DNA of 64,000 bases from an uncultured Croceitalea sp. (GCA_947503285.1 CANNDD010000001.1:785235-849234); one strand, 5' to 3'. Shown: positions 17,268 through 27,574, counted from the stretch's first letter. Notes: generated from the letters alone by a model not told the origin. Numbers and translations are program-made.

Positions 17268-19553
17268 ATGAGTTTTTCCAGAACCTTGTGTATATTCTTA
17301 GCGATTATCGCCACTTATTGGAGTTTCAAATCCTTAATGCCATCCTATAAAAGTGATTCCACCATAGACCAGACTTCATTTTCGGTAGATCGGTCTTTGC
17401 AGCATGTGAAACAATTATCGTTACAACCGCATGCCGTTGGGTTTGAAGGGCATTCGAATGCTGTCGCTTACATCACCAAAACGCTTAAGAATTTAGGGCT
17501 CGTCACGACCACTCAAGTGGGCTATACGGCCGGTGATTGGGGTAACCTAAGTAAAGCCACAAATATCATGGCCCGAATCAAAGGCCGCGAAAAAGGCAAA
17601 GCCCTATTGTTACTGTCCCATTATGACAGTAGTCCGCATTCTTCCTTTGGCGCGAGTGACGCAGCCAGTGGTGTTGCTACGATTTTGGAAGGGATACGGG
17701 CTTTTTTGGCCCAAAACAAAACCCCTAAAAATGATATCATCATTTTGATTACCGATGCTGAAGAGTTGGGGCTTAATGGTGCCGATCTCTTTGTTAATGA
17801 ACATCCTTGGACAAAAGAGGTCGGGTTGGTCTTAAATTTTGAAGCTCGGGGCAGTGGTGGCCCTAGTTATATGCTCATTGAAACCAATAGGGGCAATGGA
17901 AAGTTGATCAAAGAATTTACCAAGGCCAACCCCGAGTATCCCGTAGCAAATTCACTGGCATATAGCATTTACAAAATGTTGCCCAACGATACCGATCTGA
18001 CCGTTTTTAGAGAGGATCGTGACATAGAAGGGTTTAATTTTGCATTCATTGACGACCACTATGATTACCATACGGCCTTAGACAATTATGAACGATTAGA
18101 CCGAACTTCATTAGCGCATCAAGGCAGTTATTTAATGCCATTATTACGGCATTTTAGTGACGCGGACCTCACCAACCTGAAAAGTTTGAACGATTACATC
18201 TACTTCAATACCCCTTTCTTTGGTTTGCTATCGTATCCCTTTGAATGGATTTGGCCCATCTTTGGCCTAGCGGTCATTCTGTTCGTTGTACTCTTGGTAA
18301 TTGGTCTTCAAAAGAAGCGTTTGACTTTGAAGGAACTTGCCGTGGGTTTTGTTCCCATGCTGATCGCACTTAGTGTAAATGGTGTTTTCGGCTATTTTAG
18401 TTGGTCCGTATTAAAATGGTGGTATCCTGCTTATGCCGATATGTTACATGGTTTCACCTATAATGGGCACGCTTATATTCTGGCTTTCGCCCTTTTTTCG
18501 CTGATGGTCTGTTTTTTTGTATACAACCGATTTCGAAAAATTACGACCCCCAATCTTTTAATAGGCCCGATATTCATTTGGTTGGTCATTTGCGGATTGG
18601 TCGCGGTATATTTGGAAGGGGCAAGCTTTTTTGTAATACCTGTATTTGGCTTATTGGCCGCTCTTTTGGTGACTATCAATCAAGAAAAACCAAGTGCTTA
18701 CGTGCTGCTTTTTTTGGCCTTGCCTGCCATTTTTGTTTTTGCACCGTTCATTAAAATGTTTCCCGTTGGCCTGGGGCTAAAAATGATGGTCGCGTGTACG
18801 CTATTTACCACCTTGTTATACTTCTTTTTACTGCCGTTGCTTGGCCTCTCAAAACATAAACTGCGGTTTGCCATCATTACCGGTCTTTTATATGTCATTG
18901 TAAGTATTGGCGCCCACAACAATTCTGATTTTTCAGAAGAACGCCCCAAACCAAGTAGCTTGCTCTACGTTTATGATGCCGATACCAAAACGGCAAAATG
19001 GGCGACCTATGACAAGGTCTTGATCAATTGGAATTCACAATTCTTGGGAGCATCCAAGGAACCACCTAAGCAAAACTTGGCCGATAAAACCATTAGTAGC
19101 AAGTATAGTACAGGATTTACCTATGTTACGGAAGCACCAATAAAACAATTGAGCGAGCCCGATATTGCCGTCACAAAAGACACGGTTATCGGTGAAAATC
19201 GAATACTTTCCATTTGCATTACCCCACAGCGTAATGTGAACCGCCTAGAAGCCTTTACCAATGCGGTTACCCTGAAAAAAGCTTCGGTCAATGGCATTGC
19301 ACTGTCAGATTATTATCTCGAAAATCGCAGAAGGGGTAAACTCATCACCCACTATGTGAGCAACAACGAGTATACGGAACTTGAACTGGAACTATCAAAA
19401 GATGAAACCTTGGAACTCACGTTTTATGAGGCATCCAATGATTTATTGACCCATGAACAATTTTCGGTACCGACACGTCCAAAGAATAGTATTCCAATGC
19501 CTTTCGTATTGAATGATGCCATATTGATCACCAAAAAATTGACTTTTGATTAA
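17268..19553 (+). CDS. M28-family zinc aminopeptidase with multi-pass membrane domain
   Basis: A 761-residue protein. An N-terminal signal anchor is followed by an M28 peptidase domain (about 50-300). Zinc ligands and catalytic residues are recognisable: SHYDS (His, Asp), FGASDAASG (bridging Asp), ITDAEELG (catalytic and binding Glu), NFEARG (Glu) and DDHYDYHTALD (His). After about residue 320 there are roughly eight transmembrane helices, then a C-terminal soluble domain. This layout resembles Fxna/ER-type M28 proteins found in bacteria. The active site faces outside the cytoplasm and probably trims peptides. The next gene overlaps its end by 8 bp. Confidence 0.9.
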   Translation: MSFSRTLCIFLAIIATYWSFKSLMPSYKSDSTIDQTSFSVDRSLQHVKQLSLQPHAVGFEGHSNAVAYITKTLKNLGLVTTTQVGYTAGDWGNLSKATNIMARIKGREKGKALLLLSHYDSSPHSSFGASDAASGVATILEGIRAFLAQNKTPKNDIIILITDAEELGLNGADLFVNEHPWTKEVGLVLNFEARGSGGPSYMLIETNRGNGKLIKEFTKANPEYPVANSLAYSIYKMLPNDTDLTVFREDRDIEGFNFAFIDDHYDYHTALDNYERLDRTSLAHQGSYLMPLLRHFSDADLTNLKSLNDYIYFNTPFFGLLSYPFEWIWPIFGLAVILFVVLLVIGLQKKRLTLKELAVGFVPMLIALSVNGVFGYFSWSVLKWWYPAYADMLHGFTYNGHAYILAFALFSLMVCFFVYNRFRKITTPNLLIGPIFIWLVICGLVAVYLEGASFFVIPVFGLLAALLVTINQEKPSAYVLLFLALPAIFVFAPFIKMFPVGLGLKMMVACTLFTTLLYFFLLPLLGLSKHKLRFAIITGLLYVIVSIGAHNNSDFSEERPKPSSLLYVYDADTKTAKWATYDKVLINWNSQFLGASKEPPKQNLADKTISSKYSTGFTYVTEAPIKQLSEPDIAVTKDTVIGENRILSICITPQRNVNRLEAFTNAVTLKKASVNGIALSDYYLENRRRGKLITHYVSNNEYTELELELSKDETLELTFYEASNDLLTHEQFSVPTRPKNSIPMPFVLNDAILITKKLTFD

Positions 19554-20355
19554 TACCATAGGTGTTTTAGGATGTGGATGGTTGGGCAAACCATTGGCAG
19601 AAAGCTTGCTGAAAGAAGGATATCATGTTAAAGGAACAACAACCAATCCTGATAAATTAACTGCATTGCAAGCCGCTGGTATCAGCCCATTCTTAATCGC
19701 TATTGGCGACGATGGTATCAAGGGTGGGATTTCATCTTTTCTAAAAGACTTGGATGTACTGATCATTAATATTCCGCCCGGACTTCGAAAAGCACCCACC
19801 GGAAATTTTGTTGCCCGGATGCAGTTTTTGAACCAAGCTATCAATGACGCTGAAGTTCCCAAGCTGATTTTCGTAAGCAGCACTTCGGTTTACGGAGCTT
19901 TACAAGGGGAGGTTTGGGAAGATACCGTACCCAAACCAATATCTGAGTCGGGAAAGCAGCTTTTAGCGGTTGAAAAACTTTTCTGTAATAACCCCTCTTT
20001 TAAAACCACCATCATACGTTTTGGCGGATTGATCGGCCCAAAAAGACACCCCGTAAGGCAATTATCCGGAAAAAAAAATATCAAAAGTGGAGAAGAATTG
20101 GTCAATCTCATACATCTTGATGATTGTATACGTATCATTACCACGATACTAAGAGAATCGTATTGGAACCAAATCTTCAATGGGGTCTATCCTTATCATC
20201 CTTCAAAAAAAGAGTACTATACCAACGAAGCGTTAAAAATGGGGGTAACCCCTCCTGAATTTCAAGACACCAACGCCCCAGTTTACAAGAAGATCGTCAA
20301 AAGCCAGGTTTTCAATGTTAAAAGCCATCCGCTACTTACAACGATAGTTTCTTAA
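19546..20355 (+). CDS. NAD(P)-binding epimerase-like protein (YeeZ type)
   Basis: The product has 269 residues, with the Rossmann motif GVLGCGWLGKPLAESLL right at the N-terminus. The only plausible start is therefore the TTG at 19546, which overlaps the M28 stop; no ATG precedes the glycine motif. Other features are STSVYGAL (about 107-114, replacing the usual YxxxK arrangement) and GGLIGPKRHP. It belongs to the extended-SDR/YeeZ group, whose substrates are unknown. Overlap suggests coupling with the peptidase gene. Confidence 0.85.
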   Translation: MINTIGVLGCGWLGKPLAESLLKEGYHVKGTTTNPDKLTALQAAGISPFLIAIGDDGIKGGISSFLKDLDVLIINIPPGLRKAPTGNFVARMQFLNQAINDAEVPKLIFVSSTSVYGALQGEVWEDTVPKPISESGKQLLAVEKLFCNNPSFKTTIIRFGGLIGPKRHPVRQLSGKKNIKSGEELVNLIHLDDCIRIITTILRESYWNQIFNGVYPYHPSKKEYYTNEALKMGVTPPEFQDTNAPVYKKIVKSQVFNVKSHPLLTTIVS

Positions 20356-20477
20356 CACACCACAGAAAAACATTCTTTCACAACAATTAAGAGCATTTTA
20401 TGTTAACAATGTGTTGGTTTTAAAGGGTTTATCGACTAATTGCATAACTTTAAGTATCATTTAAATAGAAAATAGTT

Positions 20478-20852
20478 ATGGAAAATTCAAGATTGAAAAC
20501 GAGGATCTTGATGGAAATGGAAAAAATGATAACGGATAATAATCCCAAAGGGAAAATGACCGAAAAAGTCATGGAATTCCACAAGGCAATTATTAAGAAG
20601 TATTACAACGCAGTAGACGTTAAAATTGATTACCATCGCCATCGAGTGACCATGGACATTATTATCGATGACAGCATGTATGATCCTAAGACCGTGAACA
20701 AGAAGCTATTGGTATTGCCTACCAATATGTATTTTATAAGTTTGACCGCGTTTTTAAAATCATGTATCGAAAGTGATTGTAAAAGCCTAGCCTTTTATGC
20801 AAGGTTATTAAAGGATTTCACCAAAAAAGACCTTGCCAAGGCCATCGCATAG
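20478..20852 (+). CDS. Conserved hypothetical protein, 124 residues
   Basis: A soluble, Lys/Met-rich protein. The N-terminal helix (ILMEMEKMITDNNPKGKMTE) is followed by a probable beta region (VKIDYHRHRVTMDIIIDDS) and a helical C-terminus. No family is recognised with confidence. It is monocistronic, with a strong terminator 20 bp after the stop. Confidence 0.7.
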   Translation: MENSRLKTRILMEMEKMITDNNPKGKMTEKVMEFHKAIIKKYYNAVDVKIDYHRHRVTMDIIIDDSMYDPKTVNKKLLVLPTNMYFISLTAFLKSCIESDCKSLAFYARLLKDFTKKDLAKAIA

Positions 20853-20872
20853 TTCTAAAAGTGGAACGGAAT

Positions 20873-20900
20873 AAAAAAGATGCTCTCGGGCATCTTTTTT
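20873..20900 (+). terminator. Rho-independent terminator
   Basis: AAAAAAGATGC (20873-20883) pairs with GCATCTTTTTT (20890-20900) around a CTCTCG loop. It lies downstream of the 124-residue gene. Confidence 0.88.
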
Positions 20901-20979
20901 TGTTTTCACCTTAGGGCTTTCTTTAACAACTAGATACATTTTATTTTTTTAGTTTTGCCGCACTTTTAATATAGAGAAA

Positions 20980-21678
20980 ATGAAAAAAATAATCGTCTTA
21001 GCTTTTTTGGTTGCTGGAATTTCGTTGCATGCCCAGTCAAAATCGGAATTGCTTACCCACTATGAAAATTTTTATAAGGAAATGCGTTTACAGGGTGATG
21101 TAGTCGGTGTAATAAATGCCTTGACCCACCTGAACGTCATAGCACCCTCTCAGGCTAGACGCGATACGCTTGCCTTCATTTATATGAACAATGGCCAACA
21201 CTTGCAGGCCTTGAATACCATAGGTATTGAAAATGACAAGAACAGTTCGGATATCGCGGTTCAAGTCAAAGCGGTATCATTAAAAACCTTGAACCAACCC
21301 AAAAGGGCCATAGAGCAGTTCGAGACCTTATTTGAACGAAACCCCAACGCCTTTTTGGCCTATGAGTTAGCTGACCTCCAAATTTTAGTCGGCGATGCAG
21401 AAGGTGCTGCTAAAAATATTGAATATGGTCTTGCCAATGTCAAAGATGACATGAAACATGCCTTTTACGAACGTCAACAACCCTATGAAGCTTCTTTGAA
21501 AGCAGCTTTTTACCACATAAAAGGATTATTGACCTTCAATAATGACAAAACCAAAATTGACGAGTCCATCGCACTGATGGAAGAAGCCTTGAAAATCGAC
21601 CCTAACTTCAATCTGGCCAGTTTAAGCAAGCAAGCACTAGAGTCAAAAAAGAACACCCCTGAAAGCGCCAAAGAATAG
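20980..21678 (+). CDS. Exported TPR-like protein
   Basis: The 232-residue protein has a signal peptide (about 1-19, ending HAQ) and helical repeats of TPR type (LAYELADLQILVGDAEGAAK; KIDESIALMEEALKIDPNFN near 197-216). It probably acts as a periplasmic scaffold, but the partner is unknown. A good -7 box, TAGTTTTG, lies at 20950-20957, 23 bp before the ATG, with no convincing -33 box. Confidence 0.82.
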   Translation: MKKIIVLAFLVAGISLHAQSKSELLTHYENFYKEMRLQGDVVGVINALTHLNVIAPSQARRDTLAFIYMNNGQHLQALNTIGIENDKNSSDIAVQVKAVSLKTLNQPKRAIEQFETLFERNPNAFLAYELADLQILVGDAEGAAKNIEYGLANVKDDMKHAFYERQQPYEASLKAAFYHIKGLLTFNNDKTKIDESIALMEEALKIDPNFNLASLSKQALESKKNTPESAKE

Positions 21679-21701
21679 TGCATTGCTTAAAATACGAATT
21701 G

Positions 21702-21726
21702 AAAGGGGCCCCTGGCCTCTTTTTTT
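21702..21726 (+). terminator. Rho-independent terminator after the TPR gene
   Basis: AAGGGGCC and GGCCTCTT form an 8-bp stem with one G-U pair and a CCT loop, followed by a run of T. Confidence 0.7.
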
Positions 21727-21808
21727 ATGGTATACACTGAAAATACGTGCCTTTTCATTTATCAACCATAAATCGATTTATGTATCTTTAAATACAAGAA
21801 TTGACATC

Positions 21809-22270
21809 ATGAAACCGCTAAAACTCCTTTTTGCACTACTTTTTGTCGTTACCCTGTGCCAAGCACAAGAAACGGAATCTGAAATTGAAGCCGTAAAAGC
21901 GGCCTGTCTAAATTACATCAATACTTTTTACGAAGCTGACACCACACTTGCCTATAAAAGTGTACACCCGAGTGTTCGAAAAGTGGGGTTTTATTTTAAA
22001 GATGATGAAAAAACCTATTCCCCACAGTTAGAGATGCCTTTTCAAGACCTGATCAAGCTTGCCAAGAGTTGGAATGCCGATGGAAATCAAATCAATGATA
22101 CATCACCAAAGGAAGTTACCATTTTCGAGGTTTCCGATAAAATTGCCAGTGCGAAGGTTACCGCCGTTTGGGGTATTGATTACCTCAGTCTGCGAAAAGA
22201 AAATGATACTTGGATGATCATGAACGTACTTTGGCAATCACCCCCTAGGTTTTCCGTTTCCGAAGAGTGA
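21809..22270 (+). CDS. Exported NTF2-like (putative lumazine-binding) protein
   Basis: The protein has 153 residues from ATG 21809. Upstream in-frame codons cross a terminator and have no signal-peptide character, whereas this ATG begins a clean signal peptide ending CQAQ. The body matches the NTF2-like family sometimes called putative lumazine-binding: EIEAVKAACLNYINTFYEAD, VHPSVRKVGF and ASAKVTAVWGIDYLSLRKEND. Ligand and role are unknown. It is convergent with the SnoaL-like gene, with a 5-bp gap. Confidence 0.82.
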   Translation: MKPLKLLFALLFVVTLCQAQETESEIEAVKAACLNYINTFYEADTTLAYKSVHPSVRKVGFYFKDDEKTYSPQLEMPFQDLIKLAKSWNADGNQINDTSPKEVTIFEVSDKIASAKVTAVWGIDYLSLRKENDTWMIMNVLWQSPPRFSVSEE

Positions 22271-22275
22271 ACGGG

Positions 22276-22779
22276 TTATAATTTTTCTTGTAGTTTTTTG
22301 GTCAAGATACTATCCGAAACTTTTTTCAACGCGACCAATTGACCTACATTTTCATTAGGCACGGCTATGGATAGTACATAGTGGGCGATCTTCCAATTTC
22401 CATCTATTTTTTTGAGTACCCCTGAGCCCCTACAGAGTTTCATTTGAGTGTCTAACAATTCATCAAACCAAGCAAAATCTTGTTGACCATTGATATAGAT
22501 GTTACGCTCAACAGCTTTAAAACTCCAAGCCTTACCCTTATCAAAATAAGGTTTTGAAAAATCCCGAAACTCTTGGTTTTGCCAATTCTCGGTAGCATCA
22601 GTGCCCAGAAAGACCCCGTCTTGGGTCATCAAACCAAAATACCTGTCAAAATCAGCATCTGCAGCAGCCTCATGCCAATCGTCCAGAACTGATTGAATGG
22701 TATCTTTTTCATACTGTTGTGCAAACCCGGAGCCTGTAAGCAAACAAGCTGTTACGAATAGGAATAGTCTATTTTTCAT
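22276..22779 (-). CDS. Exported SnoaL/DUF4440-like (NTF2-fold) protein
   Basis: The 167-residue protein has a signal peptide (about 1-20, GFAQ) and an NTF2-like domain: QSVLDDWHEAAADADFDRYF, TQDGVFLGTDATENW, and a C-terminal KKIDGNWKIAHYVLSIAVP. Members of this group include SnoaL-like isomerases and many putative binding proteins. It overlaps the upstream lipoprotein gene by 11 bp and is co-translated with it. Confidence 0.85.
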   Translation of the reverse strand: MKNRLFLFVTACLLTGSGFAQQYEKDTIQSVLDDWHEAAADADFDRYFGLMTQDGVFLGTDATENWQNQEFRDFSKPYFDKGKAWSFKAVERNIYINGQQDFAWFDELLDTQMKLCRGSGVLKKIDGNWKIAHYVLSIAVPNENVGQLVALKKVSDSILTKKLQEKL

Positions 22780-23266
22780 TTAAAATGAGATTGATATCCA
22801 ACTTACTGTTGACCATGATGTTAAACTGTGACCTCAAGGCGTTATTTGCCAAAAGCATTTTACGCATGGGTTCATCGACATCAGTCTGTTCTATGATACT
22901 TGCCTTTACATTTAAAAGAAACGTTCTGACCACACGCTGTCTACTTTTGATCTGCGCATTGTCAAAAGTCTCAGGATATTCACCTTCGACCATAGCTTTT
23001 TCTTTATTCAATAGGTCATCAATGGCCAATGCGAGATCCTCATTGTTCTTGGCCCGATAGAGTACTTGAAAACTACTTTCAAAGTCTTGAAACTCTTGCC
23101 AGTCAGTAAGGATTTCCTGTGCCTTTGTATTAATCGTTTGGGCCTCGGGCATGTCTTGAAAGGTAAAAAAAACGGTTTTCCCTTCGACGGTCCCCGTCGA
23201 TTCCCCTTCATCTTTGCACCCTAATCCCAGGGTGATAAAAGCCAGAAAAAGCAATAATTTTTGCAT
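22769..23266 (-). CDS. Lipoprotein of unknown function
   Basis: The protein has 165 residues from the ATG at 23264-23266, which gives a good lipoprotein signal peptide (MQKLLLFLAFITLGLGCKDE). A start five codons upstream would spoil it. The mature part is helical, with no recognised domain. The 11-bp overlap with the NTF2-like gene suggests the two exported proteins work together. Confidence 0.75.
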   Translation of the reverse strand: MQKLLLFLAFITLGLGCKDEGESTGTVEGKTVFFTFQDMPEAQTINTKAQEILTDWQEFQDFESSFQVLYRAKNNEDLALAIDDLLNKEKAMVEGEYPETFDNAQIKSRQRVVRTFLLNVKASIIEQTDVDEPMRKMLLANNALRSQFNIMVNSKLDINLILNEK

Positions 23267-23330
23267 GAAACGAAAGTACAAATTTTAAGATAAGCTATAT
23301 TTACCCATGTATTGAATTAACTTCTTTTAC

Positions 23331-24272
23331 ATGCAAAAATCTATTTTGATCATTGGGGCTTGCGGACAGATAGGTACTGAACTGACCATGGCGCTTCGCG
23401 AAAAATATGGCAACGATTCGGTCGTGGCGAGCGATATTCGTGAGGGTAGCGAAAATTTAATGCGGTCAGGTCCTTTTGAACTGCTAGACGCCACCAATTA
23501 TGAGGCCATTGAAGATGTCGTGATGCACTATGAGATAGCTGAAGTCTATTTGATGGCGGCGATGTTAAGTGCCACGGCAGAAAAATTTCCGATGCGGGCA
23601 TGGAACCTGAACATGAACTCGTTGTTCAATGTTTTGAACCTAGCCAAAGAAAAGAAGATAGATAAAATATTCTGGCCCAGCAGTATCGCTGTCTTCGGCC
23701 CCAATACCCCTAAAAATGAAACCCCACAACATACCCTAATGGAACCCAGTACGGTTTACGGTATCAGCAAACAGTCTGGGGAACGATGGTGCGAATATTA
23801 TTTTAAAAAATTCGGGGTCGACGTACGCAGTGTACGTTACCCTGGCTTAATCAGTTGGAAGACCCAACCAGGTGGTGGTACGACGGATTATGCGGTTGAA
23901 ATTTTTCATAAGGCATTATCCGAAAAAAAGTACACCTCATTTCTTAATGAAGAAACAAAACTACCTATGATGTATATGGACGATGCCATACGGGCCACCA
24001 TTTCATTGATGGACGCCAATAACGGGGACCTTTCCATACGATCGTCTTACAATTTAGGGGCGATGAGCTTTACTCCCGAAGAACTAGCGGCATGCATCCA
24101 AAACCATATTCCAGATTTTGAGATTCGATACGAACCCGATTTTAGACAGGAGATTGCCAATAGTTGGCCTGCCAGCGTTGACGACGCCAAAGCAAGTCAA
24201 GATTGGGGTTGGGCCCCCGAATTTGATTTGGGGAAAACTACAGAGGTCATGTTGAGAAACCTTCGGCAATAA
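23331..24272 (+). CDS. L-threonine 3-dehydrogenase, short-chain (epimerase-like) type
   Basis: The 313-residue extended SDR closely resembles bacterial L-threonine dehydrogenases of the epimerase fold. Features are IIGACGQIGTELTMALREKY at 5-24, DATNYE, LSATAEKFP, SSIAVFGPNTP, the active-site VYGISKQSGERWCEYY, and RYPGLISWKTQPGGGTTDYA. The enzyme oxidises L-threonine to 2-amino-3-ketobutyrate with NAD+. No ketobutyrate:CoA ligase gene is adjacent. It is divergent from the lipoprotein gene. Confidence 0.9.
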   Translation: MQKSILIIGACGQIGTELTMALREKYGNDSVVASDIREGSENLMRSGPFELLDATNYEAIEDVVMHYEIAEVYLMAAMLSATAEKFPMRAWNLNMNSLFNVLNLAKEKKIDKIFWPSSIAVFGPNTPKNETPQHTLMEPSTVYGISKQSGERWCEYYFKKFGVDVRSVRYPGLISWKTQPGGGTTDYAVEIFHKALSEKKYTSFLNEETKLPMMYMDDAIRATISLMDANNGDLSIRSSYNLGAMSFTPEELAACIQNHIPDFEIRYEPDFRQEIANSWPASVDDAKASQDWGWAPEFDLGKTTEVMLRNLRQ

Positions 24273-24367
24273 GATGCCCCAGTCCTTTTTCAAGTCCTTA
24301 TTTTCATTGATTTGGCTTTCCTTATCGCAAAAAAATAATTCGCAAGGTATATTTTGCTGTTCAAACG

Positions 24368-25792
24368 CTATTCGCTACTGTTAAAAGAAAGTGGGTTTAC
24401 CCGATTGGCGAACTTCAATTTCTTTTCAATCGCCATGATTATTTCATTGGCAATATCTTTTCCAGTTGCATTTTCAATGCCTTCAAGTCCAGGGGAAGAG
24501 TTGACCTCTAATAGCAATGGTCCTTTGTTAGACCTAATGATATCAACCCCGGCCACGGCCAAGTTCAGCACTTTGGCCGCCTTGATGGCCAGCTTACGTT
24601 CTTCAGAGGTGATTTTAATGATTGATGCTTTTCCGCCTTGGTGAATATTTGCCCGAAACTCCCCTTTTTCAGCTTGCCGCTGCATGGCGGCCACAACCTT
24701 TCCATTGATCACAAAACAGCGGATATCTTGCCCGTTGGCTTCTTTAATGAACTCTTGGACCAAAATGTTGGTCTGTACACTTTTAAAGGCATTGATCACA
24801 CTTTCAGCGGCCTTATTGGTCTCTGCCAAGACAACGCCCTTGCCTTGGGTACTTTCCAATAATTTGATGATCAAGGGGGCACCGTTGACCATTTTGATCA
24901 AATCTTTGGTATCCATTGGAGATTTGGCAAAACCCGTAATCGGAATATGGATATCATTTTTTGAGAACAATTGTGATGCAAAAAGCTTATCACGGGATTG
25001 TGTGATCGCCTCGGCCGAATTTTGACAATAGACCCCAAGATTGTCAAACTGTCGAATCAGCGCACATCCGTAAAAAGTAACCGAAGGTTTGATCCTTGGA
25101 ATGACCGCATCAAATGCGTTCAAAATATTACCGCCCCGATAGCGAATTTCTGGGGAGTGGGCATCAAGCTTCATATAAGCCAGCTCTACATTTAGAAATT
25201 GGATTTCGTGACCCCTGGCTTCTGCGGCCTCTATGATTCGTTTGTTGCTGTACAACTGCTGGTTGCTGGCTAAAAGGGCAATATTCAAGCCTGTTTTTTC
25301 TTTAAAAAAAGGTGCGTATTTGGTATTGATCTCTTGATCGGAGAACCCTTGCTGAAGGTAGTTTTCGGCTGGGTTTACGATATACCGGTTCGTCAAGGCT
25401 TCCCTACCCAGTAACATTCGAAACTCCATCGTATCGCGGTTGGCCAATGTGAGTTCAATTTCGAACATGTGTTTCCCCAATGTCACCAACGTTTTGATCA
25501 CGAGCCGTTCTTCTGAGATTCCAGAAGAACTTTTTACCATTCTTCTATCTAACAAGGGTACCTCACAAGCTACGGAGATGCTTCGATTTTCCTGAAGTGG
25601 ATTTACCTCAAACTTTACCCACTCGTGGCCACCTTTAAGATACACCTTTGTATTCGTGGCCTGGATTGATGAGGTTTTGGCTCCAGAATCCACACGCGCC
25701 TTAATGGCCGGTATGCCCAGTTTTTCAAAAATGCACCATTCTTCACTTCCAATGATTTCAAGTTCGTTTACTGAAAAATTTTTCGTTGTCAA
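24368..25792 (-). CDS. RimB-like protease domain fused to RimK-type ATP-grasp ligase
   Basis: A 474-residue fusion. Residues ~10-150 form a retropepsin-like domain of the ATP-dependent zinc protease/RimB family ([11 protein letters not shown], candidate catalytic Asp35, MLLGREAL). Residues ~165-455 are a RimK-type ATP-grasp ([73 protein letters not shown]). RimK adds glutamates to proteins (S6 in E. coli), and RimB-type domains can remove them. One polypeptide may therefore write and edit polyglutamate tails. A similar fused layout is, I believe, known in Bacteroidota. Confidence 0.9.
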   Translation of the reverse strand: MTTKNFSVNELEIIGSEEWCIFEKLGIPAIKARVDSGAKTSSIQATNTKVYLKGGHEWVKFEVNPLQENRSISVACEVPLLDRRMVKSSSGISEERLVIKTLVTLGKHMFEIELTLANRDTMEFRMLLGREALTNRYIVNPAENYLQQGFSDQEINTKYAPFFKEKTGLNIALLASNQQLYSNKRIIEAAEARGHEIQFLNVELAYMKLDAHSPEIRYRGGNILNAFDAVIPRIKPSVTFYGCALIRQFDNLGVYCQNSAEAITQSRDKLFASQLFSKNDIHIPITGFAKSPMDTKDLIKMVNGAPLIIKLLESTQGKGVVLAETNKAAESVINAFKSVQTNILVQEFIKEANGQDIRCFVINGKVVAAMQRQAEKGEFRANIHQGGKASIIKITSEERKLAIKAAKVLNLAVAGVDIIRSNKGPLLLEVNSSPGLEGIENATGKDIANEIIMAIEKKLKFANRVNPLSFNSSE

Positions 25793-25919
25793 GCCTTTAT
25801 TTTATTTGAATTTTTATTGATGAATCCATTTCGGTTGAACTTATCGGATGATAGGCATAAATTATTTTTCTTATCCATTTGCAAGGCAACAACAACTAAA
25901 ATGGTACATTTTTTGTCAT

Positions 25920-27449
25920 TTATTTTTTTCTGAGCTCAAAGAGATCTTTGCGCCTGTCTTTTAGGTTGCGCACCGCACCAAACTGATTGAGCTCCCTCAG
26001 CAGGTCAATATCCACATCGGCAATCAAGATCATTTCGGTATTGGGGGTCGCCTCGGCTTTGATTCCGTTTGTAGGAAACGAAAAATCACATGGAGTGAAC
26101 ACCATAGATTGTGCAAACTGAATATCCATATTCTGCACATTGGGCAAATTGCCCACGCTTCCGGCAATCGCGACATAACATTCATTTTCAATGGCCCTGG
26201 CCTGCGCGCAGTTGCGTACCCTTGAATAGCCATTCTGGGTGTCGGTCAAAAAGGGCACGAATAAGATATCCATACCTTCATCGGCCAACAGGCGGCTCAG
26301 CTCGGGAAACTCTGAATCGTAGCAGATCAATACACCTATTTTACCACAATCGGTATCAAAGGCCTTTAATTGATGTCCTCCTTGCATGCCCCACACCTTG
26401 GCTTCATCTGGTGTGACATGCAATTTTTCATAGCGTTCCATACTGCCATCACGACGGCATAAATAGCCGACATTGTAAAGGCGGCCATCAATCATTTCAG
26501 GCATGCTGCCGGTGATGATGTTAATGTTGTACGAAATGGAAAACTCAGAAAATTTCTGGGCAATGGCCTTGGTATGTTTGGCCAGTTCACGAATGGCATC
26601 AGGTGTTGACAAATGGTTGTCTTTGGCCATTAACGGTGCGTTAAAAAATTCTGGGAAAAGGGCAAAATCAGATCGATACCCTGATACGGCGTCAATAAAA
26701 TATTCGGCCTGTTCCAAAAGGGCATTTAAATCTTTATAGGGTCGCATTTGCCACTGAATCAGACCCAAACGGACTATCGTTTTTTTGGTTGCCGCCTTCT
26801 TCGATGGTTTTTGATAATAGATGTTGTCCCATTCCATAAGAATGGCGAAATCATTGGATGCCCTATCCCCTTCCAAATATCCTTTCATGACTTTGACCGG
26901 ATGAAAATCATTACTGATCTGAAAATTCAGCACCGGGTCTTGAATCTCTTTCCGTTTTACTTTGTCTATATATTCTTTTGGGGTCAGGGTGTTGGCATAC
27001 TTATGGTAATTTGGCATTCTGCCCCCGAAAAGGATGCCCTTCAAATTTAAATTCTCGCAGAGTTCTTTTCGGTAGTCGTACAACCTTCGGCCCAATCGAA
27101 GCCCCCGAAAATTAGGTTTTATAAAAACCTCAATGCCATAAAGCACATTACCATCCTCTGCATTATGGGTATTGAAAGAATAATTACCGGTAATCTGCGC
27201 ATAGGTATGATTATTATCGAATGCATCATAATCTACCATAATGGAAAGTGCTACCCCAGCCAGCTCGCCGTTGATTTTGATGACGACCTGCCCCTCCGGA
27301 AATTTATCGATCAATGCCCTGATATGCCCTTCTTTCCAGTATGCGCCAGGCATATTGGTGTACGCAGAAACCATGGCCGCCCTTAGCTCTTGATAGTCAT
27401 CAAGATCCAAAAACTTCAATTCAATATTTTCTATTTCTTCAACATTCAT
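25920..27449 (-). CDS. GNAT acetyltransferase fused to nitrilase-type amidohydrolase
   Basis: In this 509-residue protein, residues ~1-210 are a GNAT domain (KPNFRGLRLGRRLYDYRKEL as acetyl-CoA loop). Residues ~225-505 are a carbon-nitrogen hydrolase with the Glu-Lys-Cys triad in FALFPEFFNAPL, YEKLHVTPDE and GVLICYDSEFPEL. The nitrilase part resembles N-carbamoylputrescine amidase and omega-amidase relatives. The gene lies 125 bp downstream of the polyamine operon on the same strand, so a role on polyamines or their N-acyl derivatives is attractive but inferred. Confidence 0.9.
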   Translation of the reverse strand: MNVEEIENIELKFLDLDDYQELRAAMVSAYTNMPGAYWKEGHIRALIDKFPEGQVVIKINGELAGVALSIMVDYDAFDNNHTYAQITGNYSFNTHNAEDGNVLYGIEVFIKPNFRGLRLGRRLYDYRKELCENLNLKGILFGGRMPNYHKYANTLTPKEYIDKVKRKEIQDPVLNFQISNDFHPVKVMKGYLEGDRASNDFAILMEWDNIYYQKPSKKAATKKTIVRLGLIQWQMRPYKDLNALLEQAEYFIDAVSGYRSDFALFPEFFNAPLMAKDNHLSTPDAIRELAKHTKAIAQKFSEFSISYNINIITGSMPEMIDGRLYNVGYLCRRDGSMERYEKLHVTPDEAKVWGMQGGHQLKAFDTDCGKIGVLICYDSEFPELSRLLADEGMDILFVPFLTDTQNGYSRVRNCAQARAIENECYVAIAGSVGNLPNVQNMDIQFAQSMVFTPCDFSFPTNGIKAEATPNTEMILIADVDIDLLRELNQFGAVRNLKDRRKDLFELRKK

Positions 27450-27574
27450 GAATATGGCATTATACTATCCGGTAATAGTACCCCATAAAACCCTTTTGAG
27501 CAGACTGAAAAGGAAAAATGGATTTTCTGAACATTTTTTGATGGTGCAGGAATGCCCTAGTGGAGCCAAGGGCA

